Below are positions 47,904 through 58,086 of a stretch of DNA of 64,000 nt, one piece after another. Both the position numbers and the translations under genes were made by a program. Under the pieces are notes generated by a model. It worked only from the letters and a program-made list of their open reading frames with translations. It was not told the DNA's origin and did not search any database. The first letter of the stretch is position 1, and every line of letters begins with the position of its first letter. This DNA is from Clavibacter sepedonicus (GTDB lineage Bacteria; Actinomycetota; Actinomycetes; Actinomycetales; Microbacteriaceae), in assembly GCF_000069225.1 (NCBI RefSeq), contig NC_010407.1:1302001-1366000 (forward strand), given 5' to 3'.

Positions 47904-48521
47904 TCAGTCCTCGACGTCCTGGCTGACGACGTCGCCCGAGGCCGCGTCGACGCGCACGGAGTGGGTGACGCCCGAGGCGTCCACGACGTCGCCCTCCCAC
48001 AGGATCCGGCCGCCGTCCGCGTCGAGGCCGAGCTCGGTGAGGGTGCCCGCGACGGCGCCCGTCAAGGCGGAGGCGGCGTCCGCGTGGCCGATGCGCGCGC
48101 CCTGCAGGAGCGCCGCGGTGTCGGCGAGGTCGTCGGCGTCGTCCGCGTCGGCGACCGGGCCCGCCGTGACCGCGGATCCGTCGGCACCCGTGTGCACCTC
48201 GTGCTCGCGGCCGTCGGGCTCGGCGACGACGACCTCCCACGAGGTGCCGCCGGCCTCCTGGTCGACGGAGACGAGCGCGCTGCCGGGGACGGCGGCGATC
48301 GCGGTGTCGACCGCGGCGGCGAGGGCGCCGTCGGCGGGAGCCGGGTCGGCGTCGGATCCGGTGGACGGCGCGGCGGACGCAGAGGAGGATCCGGCGCCCG
48401 GGGCGGACGCGGGCGCGGTGCCCGGCTGGGAGCATCCGGCCAGGGCGAGGCCGCCGATCAGCGGCAGGGCGAGCACCAGGGCGGCGCGGCGGACGGTGGT
48501 CGATGCGGTGTGCGTGGTCAT
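47904..48521 (-). CDS. PepSY-domain lipoprotein
   Basis: A 205-residue exported lipoprotein with lipobox LALAGC (about residue 30). A Ser/Ala/Pro linker (about 32-65) leads to two PepSY-like modules (VSVDQEAGGTSWEVVVAEPD and GGRILWEGDVVDASGVTHSV). PepSY proteins can modulate extracytoplasmic proteases or bind small ligands. It is on the same strand and immediately downstream of the histidine kinase gene (gap 76 bases), so it may be part of that two-component locus. Confidence 0.82.
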   Translation of the reverse strand: MTTHTASTTVRRAALVLALPLIGGLALAGCSQPGTAPASAPGAGSSSASAAPSTGSDADPAPADGALAAAVDTAIAAVPGSALVSVDQEAGGTSWEVVVAEPDGREHEVHTGADGSAVTAGPVADADDADDLADTAALLQGARIGHADAASALTGAVAGTLTELGLDADGGRILWEGDVVDASGVTHSVRVDAASGDVVSQDVED

Positions 48522-48597
48522 GCGCCCACGATGCCGGGCGGCACCTTAACCGGACCCTAAGCGCGCTTCGGCCGAGCGGGCGTCGACCGCGCGGACG

Positions 48598-49929
48598 TCA
48601 CTCCGCGGACTGCTCCGCCGGCAGGCGCAGCGCGACGCGGGCGCCGCCGCCCGGTGCCGCATCCACGGTCGCGGATCCGCCGTGCGCCTCCGCGACCTCG
48701 CGCACGATGGCGAGGCCGAGCCCGGATCCTCCCGAGTCGCGGTCGCGCCCCTCGTCGAGGCGCACGAAGCGGTCGAGCACGCGCTCGCGTTCGCCCGCGG
48801 GGATCCCGCACCCGTCGTCGTCGACCGTGAGCACGACACCGCCGTGGCCCGCCGTCGTGGACACGGTCACCGTCGTCGCCGCGTGCCGGGCGGCGTTCTC
48901 CACGAGGTTCCGGACGGCGAGCGCGAGGAGCCGGGCGTCGCCGGAGACGCGACAGGCGGTGATCCCCGCTCCGTCGACCCGCACGTCCGCCCGCCCGCGC
49001 AGCCGCGCGACCTCCTCCAGCGCGACGTCGTCGAGGTCGACGGGGCGGCGGTCGAGCGCCGCACCGTCGTCGAGGCGGCTGAGAACGAGGAGCGCGTCGA
49101 CGAGGTCCTGCTGCCGCCCGCCCTCGGCGAGCACCACGTCGGCGAGCTCGGCGAGGCTCGTCCGGTCGGGGTACATGCGGGCGAGCTCGGCATGCTGCCG
49201 CACGGTCGCGAGCGGGGAGCGGAGCTCGTGCGACGCGTCGGAGACGAAGCGCCGCTGTGCCGTGCGGGACGCCTCGAGCCGGGCGAGCATGCCGTTGAGC
49301 GTGCGCGCGAGCCGGTCGACCTCGTCACCCGTCCCGGGCTCGTCGATGCGCGCGTCGCCCGCCGCGGAGCCGATGGCCTCGGCGTCGCGGCGGATCCGCT
49401 CCACCGGCCGCAGCGCCCGGCCCACGACGACCCACGCCAGCAGCGCCATGAGCGCGACGACGACGGGCACGGCCACGAGGAGCAGCCGCACGACCGCCGC
49501 GACCGCCTCGTCGGCCTCCTCGAGGGATGCCGCGACGACGACGGTCACGCCGCCCGCGTCCTCGACCTCGCCCGCGACCACGAGCCGCCGCTCCCCGTCG
49601 ACGACGACGTCGTCGGCCCGGTCGTCGACGTGCAGGGGCGGGCCGTCGGCGTCCTCGCCGTGCGCGATGACGCGGCCGTCGCCGTCGAGCACCTGCACGA
49701 GGTCATCGTCACCGAGGTCCGTCACCGCCTGCGGACCACCCGCGGCGACCGCGTCGGCGACCGTCTCGAGCGTGCGCCCGGCGGCCTCGCGGACGCCGTC
49801 CTCGAGGGATCCGCGGAGCACCACCGCGAACGCGACCGCGCCGAGCGCCCCGAGCACGAGCGCGATGAGGGCGACCGCGGTCGTCGCCCGGACACGGAGC
49901 GAGCGGCGTCGCCGGCTCGGCTCACACAT
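48598..49929 (-). CDS. Two-component sensor histidine kinase
   Basis: A 443-residue membrane kinase. TM1 is at about 15-38 (TTAVALIALVLGALGAVAFA), a ~110-residue extracytoplasmic sensor follows, and TM2 lies near 150-172. The HAMP/linker begins GRALRPVERI, the phosphoacceptor H-box is SDASHELRSPLATVRQHAEL, the N box LVENAARHA, the G1 box DDDGCGIP and the G2 box GSGLGLAIV. All catalytic elements are intact. The ATG at 49929 overlaps the end of the response-regulator gene by 8 bases. Its cognate regulator is frameshifted, so it may lack an output. Confidence 0.92.
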   Translation of the reverse strand: MCEPSRRRRSLRVRATTAVALIALVLGALGAVAFAVVLRGSLEDGVREAAGRTLETVADAVAAGGPQAVTDLGDDDLVQVLDGDGRVIAHGEDADGPPLHVDDRADDVVVDGERRLVVAGEVEDAGGVTVVVAASLEEADEAVAAVVRLLLVAVPVVVALMALLAWVVVGRALRPVERIRRDAEAIGSAAGDARIDEPGTGDEVDRLARTLNGMLARLEASRTAQRRFVSDASHELRSPLATVRQHAELARMYPDRTSLAELADVVLAEGGRQQDLVDALLVLSRLDDGAALDRRPVDLDDVALEEVARLRGRADVRVDGAGITACRVSGDARLLALAVRNLVENAARHAATTVTVSTTAGHGGVVLTVDDDGCGIPAGERERVLDRFVRLDEGRDRDSGGSGLGLAIVREVAEAHGGSATVDAAPGGGARVALRLPAEQSAE

Positions 49930-50598
49930 CGGATCCGCCCAGACGGTACCCCGCGCCGCGCACCGTCTCGATGGTCGAGGTGCCGTACGGCCGGTCGAGC
50001 TTCCGGCGCAGATGCGCCACGTACACCTCGACGATGGACGGGTCGCCCTCGAAGTTGTCATCCCAGACGTTCGCGACCACCTCGCGCTTGGACACGACGC
50101 GCCCGGCGTTCCGCGCGAGGAACTCCAGGACCGCGAACTCGCGGCTCGTCAGGTCGATCTCCTGGCCGGCGCGGGTGGCGCGGCGGGGGCCGGGGTCGAC
50201 GACGAGGTCGCCGATGCGGTGCGCCACCGGTCGGGCGGGCGCTCCGCGACGCACGAGCGCGCGGATCCGGCGACCAGCACGGGGAACGCGAACGGCTTGG
50301 TGACGAAGTCGTCCGCGCCCGCCTCGAGCGCCTCGACCTCGTCCCAGTCGCCGTCCTTGGCGGTGAGGATGAGCACGGGCGTCCAGATCCCCTCCTCGCG
50401 AAGCGCTCGGCAGACGGCCCAGCCGCTCATGCCGGGCAGCATGAGGTCGAGGAGGATCGCGTCGTAGCGGTTCTCGCGCGCCCACCACAGCCCGTCGACG
50501 CCGTCGTGCGCCACGTCGACCGCGAATCCCTCGGCCTGCAGCCCGCGGCGGATCCCGTCGGCCAGCCGCCGCTCGTCGTCCACCACGAGGATCCTCAT
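49922..50598 (-). pseudogene. OmpR/PhoB-type response regulator, frameshifted
   Basis: The receiver domain starts at ATG 50598 (MRILVVDDER) and has the acidic pocket Asp7/Asp8, phospho-acceptor Asp51 (LLDLMLPG), Thr79 and Lys101 (VTKPF). After FAFPVLVA the frame runs into unrelated sequence. The DNA-binding winged helix continues in another frame from about 50270 (RIRALVRRGAP, then EIDLTSREFAVLEFLARNAG and VEVYVAHLRRKLDRP). One missing base near 50267-50272 (gccgg where gcccgg would be in frame) restores a normal ~225-residue regulator. As written, receiver and effector are separated. Sequencing error remains possible. Confidence 0.88.
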
Positions 50599-50651
50599 CC
50601 GACCACCGTGCCAGACGCGTCGGGCCGACGGGGCACGGGGGCGGTCGGGCC

Positions 50652-52280
50652 TCAGCCGAGGTCGACGCCGCCGCCCGCCGGCCGCGCGGGAGGATCGACG
50701 AGCGACGGGTCGCGGATGATGCCGATCGGCGTCGTGTCGAGCCGCACCGACTGCACGACCACGCGCTTCGCCCGGCGGCGCAGGTGGCGACGCGCCTGCG
50801 GCGTCGCGAGCAGGCTGCCGAGCACGAGGCCCGCGCCGATCGCGAGGGTCGTCGCCATCGCCCCGACGAACGCGCCCGTCGCCCCGGACGTGCCGGCCAT
50901 CGAGTTGAGCAGCGCCGAGGCGACCGCGAGCGACGGCAGCAGGGATCCGCAGAAGGCGGGCACCGCTATCGCCGTGGCCGACACCCGGACGCGCGCCGCG
51001 ACCACCGTCCCGAGCGCGCCGAGCAGCGTCGCCACCAGGAATGTCGCCGCGAGCAGCGGGATGCCGGCCGCCTTGAGGATCCAGAGCGACACCGTGCCGA
51101 CGAGCGCCATGCCGATCGCGACGGGCATCACGCGCGCGTTGGCGCCCTGCGTGATACCGGTGGCGCCGGCCGCGAAGAACGTGGTGATGAGGAGCATCCA
51201 GAGGGGGAGCGCCCGCAGCGTGATGTCGGTGGGATCCACCTCGATGTCGACGCCGGCCGTGAGCGCGAGGCCGCCCGGGATGCCGACGGCGATGCCCGCG
51301 ACGATGAGCACGATGATCATGGCCCGCGACAGCGCCATGGCCCGGAAGCCCGAGATGGCGTCCTGGGCCCAGGTGACGATGGTGACGTGGGGGAGGATCA
51401 GCACCACCACGGCCGCGACCATCGCCGCGGCGCTCCCCGCGGGCATGACGCCCGACCAGATCGCGAGCGTGCCGACGGCCGCGACGATCGCGGACTGCAC
51501 GGCGACCACGAAGAACGGCGGGATGCCGCGGCGGGAGAGCTGCCGGCCGAGCACCATGGCGCCGATCATCAGCAGGAACGCCCCGACGGCGCCCGGGAGG
51601 GAACCGCCCGCCTGCAGCGAGACGGAGACGCCGAACAGGCCCATGGCGGCGTCCGTGATCCACGACGGCCAGCGGGGCGGCGACTTCAGCACCTCGACGA
51701 GGCCCTCGACCGCGCTCGTCATGTCGCGGTCGTCGTGGAGCAGCTCGTCGACGATCTGGTACACGAGCGAGAGCCGGTGCAGGTCGCTGCCCTCGGCCGT
51801 GACGACGCGCAGCTTCACGAGCGGCGGGCCCTCGAGCGGTGCGTACTGGATGGTGATGGCCGTGCCCGTGATGTCGAGCTCCAGCGGCGCGAGGTTCCAC
51901 TTCGTGCTCACGGCGACGATCGCGATCTCGACCGCCCGCACGTCGGCGCCGGAGGCGAGCATCACCTCGCCGAGGTCGAGGCAGAAGTCGACGATCTGGC
52001 GCGGGGAGTAGAGGTCGCCGAGGCGGCCGTGCGCGGGCTCGGTGCCCTCGTAGATGGTGGCGCGGAGGCGGGCGCGGACGTCGCGCATCTCCTGCGGGTT
52101 GACGCGGCGGCGGCGCTGGCGCGGCGGACGCGCGGCTCCGGGATCCCGGCGGGGGCGCCGCGGGTCGCCGGGCGGCGGGGTGGTGCTCAGCGCGATCAGC
52201 GCTCCGTTCGGTGGCCGGCCCGCGTCGAGCGGGGGCGGATGGTGGTTCGTCCCCACCCTAGGTGCCGGGTCGGGGGACAT
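50652..52280 (-). CDS. ThrE-like threonine/serine exporter
   Basis: A 542-residue membrane protein. Residues about 80-240 form the cytoplasmic ThrE domain (LGEVMLASGADVRAVEIAIV, then ITGTAITIQYAPL), followed by some ten hydrophobic segments from about 245 to 490, including the ThrE_2-like C-terminal half (FCGSLLPSLAVASALLN). ThrE of Corynebacterium exports threonine and serine. The N-terminal 60 residues are Pro/Arg-rich and not conserved, and no ribosome-binding site precedes the ATG at 52280, so the true start may be further inside (conserved sequence begins near MRDVRARLR). It ends 53 bases from the response regulator start. Confidence 0.85.
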   Translation of the reverse strand: MSPDPAPRVGTNHHPPPLDAGRPPNGALIALSTTPPPGDPRRPRRDPGAARPPRQRRRRVNPQEMRDVRARLRATIYEGTEPAHGRLGDLYSPRQIVDFCLDLGEVMLASGADVRAVEIAIVAVSTKWNLAPLELDITGTAITIQYAPLEGPPLVKLRVVTAEGSDLHRLSLVYQIVDELLHDDRDMTSAVEGLVEVLKSPPRWPSWITDAAMGLFGVSVSLQAGGSLPGAVGAFLLMIGAMVLGRQLSRRGIPPFFVVAVQSAIVAAVGTLAIWSGVMPAGSAAAMVAAVVVLILPHVTIVTWAQDAISGFRAMALSRAMIIVLIVAGIAVGIPGGLALTAGVDIEVDPTDITLRALPLWMLLITTFFAAGATGITQGANARVMPVAIGMALVGTVSLWILKAAGIPLLAATFLVATLLGALGTVVAARVRVSATAIAVPAFCGSLLPSLAVASALLNSMAGTSGATGAFVGAMATTLAIGAGLVLGSLLATPQARRHLRRRAKRVVVQSVRLDTTPIGIIRDPSLVDPPARPAGGGVDLG

Positions 52281-52284
52281 GCGC

Positions 52285-52317
52285 GCGCGGCGCCCGACCG
52301 GGGGTCGGACGCCGCGC
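52285..52317. terminator. GC-rich hairpin downstream of the esterase pseudogene
   Basis: Arms of 15 bases (GCGCGGCGCCCGACC and GGTCGGACGCCGCGC, one mismatch) surround a 3-base loop just after the stop of the - strand esterase and immediately before the annotated ThrE start. It probably terminated the esterase transcript. Confidence 0.6.
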
Positions 52318-52334
52318 GGGGCGAGCGGGGTGGA

Positions 52335-53232
52335 TCAGCCCTTGGGGCAGGAGCTGGTCGACGCGCTGATGGGACCGCCGACCTTCGGGGCCGGGCAGAT
52401 GTACTTCGCGTAGGCGCTGTTCCCGTCGAGGTAGCGCTTGAGGAACGCCGTGACCGCGTTGCGGATCGTGGCGACCGGCACGTGCTCGCCCGCGGCGTGG
52501 CCGAGGCCCTTCAGCTCCAGGTACTGCTTCGGCGTGCCCGCCGGGATGGAGTCGTACGCGGGCTTGCCGAAGTCCTTCGGGATGGCGACGTCGTCCTTCT
52601 GGCCGGTGATGACCAGGGTCGGTGTCGTCAGCCTCGGGTGCGTCGGGGTCGTCGTGTTCGGGGCCGTCGCGGGCGGGAAGTCGAAGGGCATGAGCCCGAT
52701 CGCGGCCGTGATCGACGGGCGCGACTGGGCGGCCTGCGTCGTGCCGCCTCCGCCGAACGAGTAGCCGATGAGACCGACGTCGTTCGCGGACACCTACGAC
52801 CTCACCGCGCTCTGGCCGGTGAGGTGATCCGCCGCGGCGAGGATCTCGGTAACGCGCTGCTCGGGAAGTCGCCCGTGTCCAGCGTGTCGATGGCGAACGC
52901 GACGAAGCCCTGCGAGGCGACGAGCTCGGCCATCTCCTTCTCGTCGGCGTTCGTGTCCGTGAAGCCGGGGTGATGACGACGGCGCCGAGGACGGGCTCGC
53001 CCGCATCCTGCGGCGTGGAGATGACGCCGCCGCCGAATGCCGTGATGGCCGTCTTCGGGACGACCGTGGTGCGCACCGCGAAGGGCGCGTGGTGGTGGGC
53101 CGCGGCGTGGGCGGGCGCCGCGTGGTGGGCGGGGGCGGCCTGGGCGGCGGTGGCGATCGCGAGGGTGGCGACGAGGGCGAGCGCGGCGACGACCGCAGGA
53201 TGCGAGCGGAGCGCGGAGGGTATGACGGGCAT
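52335..53232 (-). pseudogene. Secreted alpha/beta hydrolase (cutinase/PET-hydrolase-like), multiply broken
   Basis: The intact protein would be ~295 residues. A signal peptide (PAVVAALALVATLAIATAAQ) precedes GEPVLGAVVITP. Three lesions follow. A missing base near 52964-52968 shifts the frame; the next frame gives GFTDTNADEKEMAELVASQG and DTLDTGDFP. A second missing base near 52863 shifts it again, giving EQRVTEILAAADHLTGQSAV. A TAG at 52794-52796 then stops it. The remainder holds the nucleophile elbow (LIGYSFGGGG, Ser) and late His (LGHAAGEHV). The order matches lipase/cutinase-like esterases with a Cys-bounded tail. Three independent lesions make decay certain, unlike the single-lesion genes. 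Confidence 0.92.
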
Positions 53233-53546
53233 GGGCGTCCCCTTGGTCGAAGGGCGGGAGCCCGCGGCGGTCGCCGCATACGGAGGTTCGTCAGCACATC
53301 AGGAGCGCGCGACCCCGGCCCCTGTGCCGTCCTCCCCAGCCGCGCCGCCCGGGGATGATCCGCGCGCGGGACGCCACAGATCCCGTGCGCGCGACGCCGC
53401 CCGCGCGCGCGACGCCGCGCGGGACGAGCGGACGGATCAGCTCGTCGGGCAGGAGCCGGTCGACGGGGTCGGGGACGTCCGCGGCGCACGCCGCCGGACG
53501 AGGCGTCACGTCACGTGGGCGTCGCCGCCGCGGTCGTCGTGCGGCG
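53233..53546. other. Gap holding a short remnant of a second hydrolase 3' end
   Basis: No intact gene. Around 53433-53465 the + strand resembles the 3' end of the 52335 pseudogene: ggatcagctcgtcgggcagg against ggatcagcccttggggcagg, both followed by agcnggtcgacg. On the - strand it would encode a similar Cys-containing tail (TGSCPTS and stop, against TSSCPKG and stop). The rest (about 53350-53430) is GC-only low-complexity sequence. Confidence 0.45.
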
Positions 53547-54206
53547 TCAGAGGATCCGCTTGCCCGGGCCGAGCACGACGTCGGGCCCGAGCCCGGCGTC
53601 GACGACCACCGGCACGTCGGCCGCTGCCTGCGTGCCCTCCGGGACCCACATGCGGTCGCGTGCCACGAGGATCACGAGGCCGTCGACGTCGCCGACCGCG
53701 GCGAACCCGTCTGTCGCGAAGCCGCCGTAGGGGTGCAGCCCGGCCTCCTCTAGAAGCCCGACCGCGGCGGGCACGTCGTCGACGACGACGCCGACCTCGC
53801 TCACCGCGACGATGTCGGACGCCCGGAACCGACCCGTCGGCAGGCCGTCCGGGGCGAGGGCGCGGCGTTCGATCAGCTCCAGCCCCTGCGCGTCGGGCCC
53901 GCGGAAGTAGACCGAGCGTGAGTCCCAGGTGCCGGGCCCCGCGAACTCGTCGCAGCCGTCGGGCGCGATGACCTCCGCGCGCTCGCCGAGCCACGCCCGG
54001 GCGGCCGCGAAGGTGCCCGTCGGGATCGTGAACGCCAGGTGGTGCGCGCCGCTGTAAGCGGGGTCGTGCACGAAGCGGAGTCGCGACGGGCCGATCTCCA
54101 CCTCGACGGCGTCGTCGGTGATGCGCACCGGGAAGCCGAGCGCCCGGTAGGCGTCGGCGACCTCGGCGGTGTCGCGGGCGGGCAGGGTCACGGCGCGGAT
54201 GATCAT
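53547..54206 (-). CDS. VOC family (glyoxalase/dioxygenase superfamily) protein
   Basis: A 219-residue protein with two VOC modules: IIRAVTLPARDTAEVADAYR with AYSGAHHLAFTIPTG in the first, and IVAVSEVGVVVDDVPAAVGL with DVDGLVILVARD in the second. Single-chain double modules are usual for glyoxalase/extradiol-dioxygenase-like proteins; the substrate is unknown. I chose the ATG at 54206 because the frame upstream (MRCWDRR) is not family-like. It is followed upstream by the MutT-like gene on the same strand after a 50-base gap. Confidence 0.83.
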   Translation of the reverse strand: MIIRAVTLPARDTAEVADAYRALGFPVRITDDAVEVEIGPSRLRFVHDPAYSGAHHLAFTIPTGTFAAARAWLGERAEVIAPDGCDEFAGPGTWDSRSVYFRGPDAQGLELIERRALAPDGLPTGRFRASDIVAVSEVGVVVDDVPAAVGLLEEAGLHPYGGFATDGFAAVGDVDGLVILVARDRMWVPEGTQAAADVPVVVDAGLGPDVVLGPGKRIL

Positions 54207-54257
54207 GCGCCGATCCCAGCACCTCAAGCGAACTTGAGGTCAAGCGCAGGCGACGCC

Positions 54258-54878
54258 TCAGTCGAGCAGCTCCCGCACGTGCGCGAGCGAAAGGCGGGCC
54301 GCGACCGCGATGCGGTGCTCGTCGAGCCCCGCGGCGTGCGCCGCGCGCACCGCGTCCCCGAGCGCGGCGGCGGACGCGGCCAGACGGTCCGACGCCCCCG
54401 CGAGCCGGGCGACGTGGACATCGTGCTCGGGATCCGCGACGGGCGGCCGCGCGCCCATGTCGATGACCCAGTCGGCGTCCGGGTGCCGGGCCTCGAGCAC
54501 CAAGCGGCGCACCGCGGGTAGGTCCGGCGCCGACCAGGCGAGGTCGCCGAGATCCGCGAGCGCCACCCAGCGCAGCTCGTCGTGGTCGGTGCTCGCGGTG
54601 GGGAGCGGGCCGACGGGATCCGCCCGGTAGCAGGCGAGGTCGACGACGCGCTCGCCCACGGGCACCTCGGAGCGGTCGACGAGCGCGCCGACCGTCACCT
54701 CGACGCCGAGCTCCTCGCGGATCTCCCGCGCGAGCGCCGCCTCGGGCGTCTCGCCCGGCTCGACCTTGCCGCCCGGGAACTCCCACGTGCCCGCGCCCTC
54801 CTTGTGCGCCGCGCGGCGGCAGGCGAGCGCCCGCCCGTCGCGGATCAGCACCGCCGCCACGACCTCGAGTCCCGCCAT
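54258..54878 (-). CDS. MutT-like NUDIX hydrolase with C-terminal helical extension
   Basis: A 206-residue protein. Residues 1-130 are a MutT-type NUDIX domain (VAAVLIRDGRALACRRAAHK, then WEFPGGKVEPGE and REIREELGVEV, the catalytic box intact), expected to hydrolyse oxidised nucleoside triphosphates such as 8-oxo-dGTP. Standard MutT is ~135 residues. The extra ~75 residues are helical and end in HRIAVAARLSLAHVRELLD, which resembles a helix-turn-helix, so the extension may bind DNA or mediate dimerisation. It is divergent from the HTH gene at 55004. Confidence 0.85.
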   Translation of the reverse strand: MAGLEVVAAVLIRDGRALACRRAAHKEGAGTWEFPGGKVEPGETPEAALAREIREELGVEVTVGALVDRSEVPVGERVVDLACYRADPVGPLPTASTDHDELRWVALADLGDLAWSAPDLPAVRRLVLEARHPDADWVIDMGARPPVADPEHDVHVARLAGASDRLAASAAALGDAVRAAHAAGLDEHRIAVAARLSLAHVRELLD

Positions 54879-55003
54879 CCGTGCCTCCCGTCGGCGTCGC
54901 CAGCCGCCTCGACGCTACCGGCCCGTCCGACCGCGCCCGGGCGGGCCGGACCCGGCCTGTACCGTGGGACATCCGGCATCCGCCGCGACGAGAGGCACCA
55001 CCC

Positions 55004-55351
55004 GTGAAGATCAGCCACCAGCGCCACTTCGTGGTCGCGGCCGAGGTGCTGCACCTGCCGAAGGCGGCGGATCAGCTCGGCATCTCGCGCGCGAAGCTCG
55101 CCTCATCCATCCGCGCGATCGAGGAGCACTACGGCAGGTCCGTCTTCGATCCGCAGAGCACGGAGACGCGCCTGACGAAGACCGGCCGCCTCGCCTACGA
55201 GGAGGCGCTCGAGGAGCTCGCGAAGCCGTCGACCCCGCCCGAGGCGCCGAAGCCGCCGGCCGGCGGGAAGGCCAAGGCCTCCAAGGGCCAGGGTCGCGCG
55301 CCCGTGGTCAAGGGCCAGCCCAAGCCGTACAAGCGCACGCAGGGGCGCTGA
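55004..55351 (+). CDS. Short LysR-type HTH protein with basic tail
   Basis: A 115-residue protein. Residues 5-65 match the LysR DNA-binding domain (FVVAAEVLHLPKAADQLGIS, then IRAIEEHYGRSVFD and TKTGRLAYEEA). The effector-binding domain (~200 residues) is absent. In its place is a Lys/Pro/Gly-rich tail (AKASKGQGRAPVVKGQPKP), giving a histone-like basic C-terminus. The GTG start has GAGAGG upstream. Stand-alone LysR HTH proteins of this size recur in Microbacteriaceae as I recall, so it may be a real small DNA-binding protein, not a truncation. Confidence 0.75.
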   Translation: MKISHQRHFVVAAEVLHLPKAADQLGISRAKLASSIRAIEEHYGRSVFDPQSTETRLTKTGRLAYEEALEELAKPSTPPEAPKPPAGGKAKASKGQGRAPVVKGQPKPYKRTQGR

Positions 55352-55357
55352 AGCGCG

Positions 55358-55395
55358 CGCAGGGGCGCTGACCCGACCGGATCAGCGCCCCTGCG
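55358..55395. terminator. Bidirectional terminator
   Basis: Perfect 14-bp arms (CGCAGGGGCGCTGA and its complement) around a 10-base loop lie between the convergent HTH and hydrolase genes. The left arm duplicates the last codons of the HTH gene (gcaggggcgctga also at 55339-55351). Confidence 0.75.
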
Positions 55396-55409
55396 ACGGG
55401 TGGTGCGTC

Positions 55410-56246
55410 CTACTTCTCGAGGAACTCCAGCACGGCCTGGTTCCACTCCTCGGGGTGGCTGACCGTGACGCCGTGCGGGGCGTCCTTCACGACGTGCAGC
55501 TCGGAGCCGGCGATGGCCTGGTGCGTGCGCGCGCCGGATCCCTCGAACGGCACGGTCGCGTCGCTGTCGCCGTGGATGACGAGCGTCGGCACGGTGACCT
55601 TGGTGAGGTCGTCGCGGAAGTCCGTGGTCGCGAACGCGGCCATCGACGCGAGCGCCGCGTGCTTCTTCGACTGGTGCGCGAGCGCGATGGCCTCCTGGCG
55701 CTCGGCCTCGGTGACCTTGAGCACGCCGTTCGCGGAGTAGAAGCCGGTCGTGAACTCGTCGTAGAAGGAGTCCTCGTCCTTGGTGAGGCCGGCCGTCATC
55801 TCGGCGGCGGCGTCCTTCGTGAGCGGGCCGTCCGAGTTGTCGTCGGTCTTCTCCAGGTACGGCGGCACCGCGGAGGCGAAGACGACGCTGTGCAGGCGCG
55901 CCTCGCCACGGGTCCCGATGTAGCGGGCGATCTCGCCGCCGCCCATCGAGAAGCCGACGAGCGTGACGTCGACGAGGTCGAGCGCGGTGAGCACCGCGTC
56001 GAGGTCGGACGCGAAGGTGTCGTAGTCGTAGCCGGTGAGCGGCTTGTCGCTCCGGCCGAAGCCGCGGCGGTCGTACGTGATGACGCGGTAGCCGGCGGCC
56101 TCGAACGCGGGCACCTGCTTGCTCCAGGACTCGCCCGACAGCGGCCAGCCGTGGATGAGGACCACGGGGCGTCCCGTGCCCCCGGTGTCGTCGACGTGCA
56201 GGTTGGTGTCCTTCAGGAGCCCGTGGTGGGCGGTGATCTCGGTCAT
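55410..56246 (-). CDS. Alpha/beta hydrolase (non-heme chloroperoxidase-like)
   Basis: A 278-residue alpha/beta hydrolase. The oxyanion region is VLIHGWPLSGESW, the nucleophile elbow VGFSMGGGEIARY (Ser), the late acid GDSDATVP and the catalytic His APHGVTVSHPEEW. TYDRRGFGRSDKP is characteristic of cofactor-free haloperoxidase/esterase relatives. It is cytoplasmic, since no signal peptide is seen. Promiscuous perhydrolase activity is known in the family; the natural substrate is unclear. It is divergent from the acyl-CoA synthetase. Confidence 0.9.
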   Translation of the reverse strand: MTEITAHHGLLKDTNLHVDDTGGTGRPVVLIHGWPLSGESWSKQVPAFEAAGYRVITYDRRGFGRSDKPLTGYDYDTFASDLDAVLTALDLVDVTLVGFSMGGGEIARYIGTRGEARLHSVVFASAVPPYLEKTDDNSDGPLTKDAAAEMTAGLTKDEDSFYDEFTTGFYSANGVLKVTEAERQEAIALAHQSKKHAALASMAAFATTDFRDDLTKVTVPTLVIHGDSDATVPFEGSGARTHQAIAGSELHVVKDAPHGVTVSHPEEWNQAVLEFLEK

Positions 56247-56370
56247 GCGGTCGTCCTTCCCTCAGTGATGAGTTCGTGCACTACATATTTGCTTCGGAGT
56301 CGTGCGCGGTGCGGTGCGGTCCGGGGATCACCCGCCGCCGGCACGCGGGCGCGGGCGGCAGGATGGACCC

Positions 56371-58086
<1,716 letters not shown>

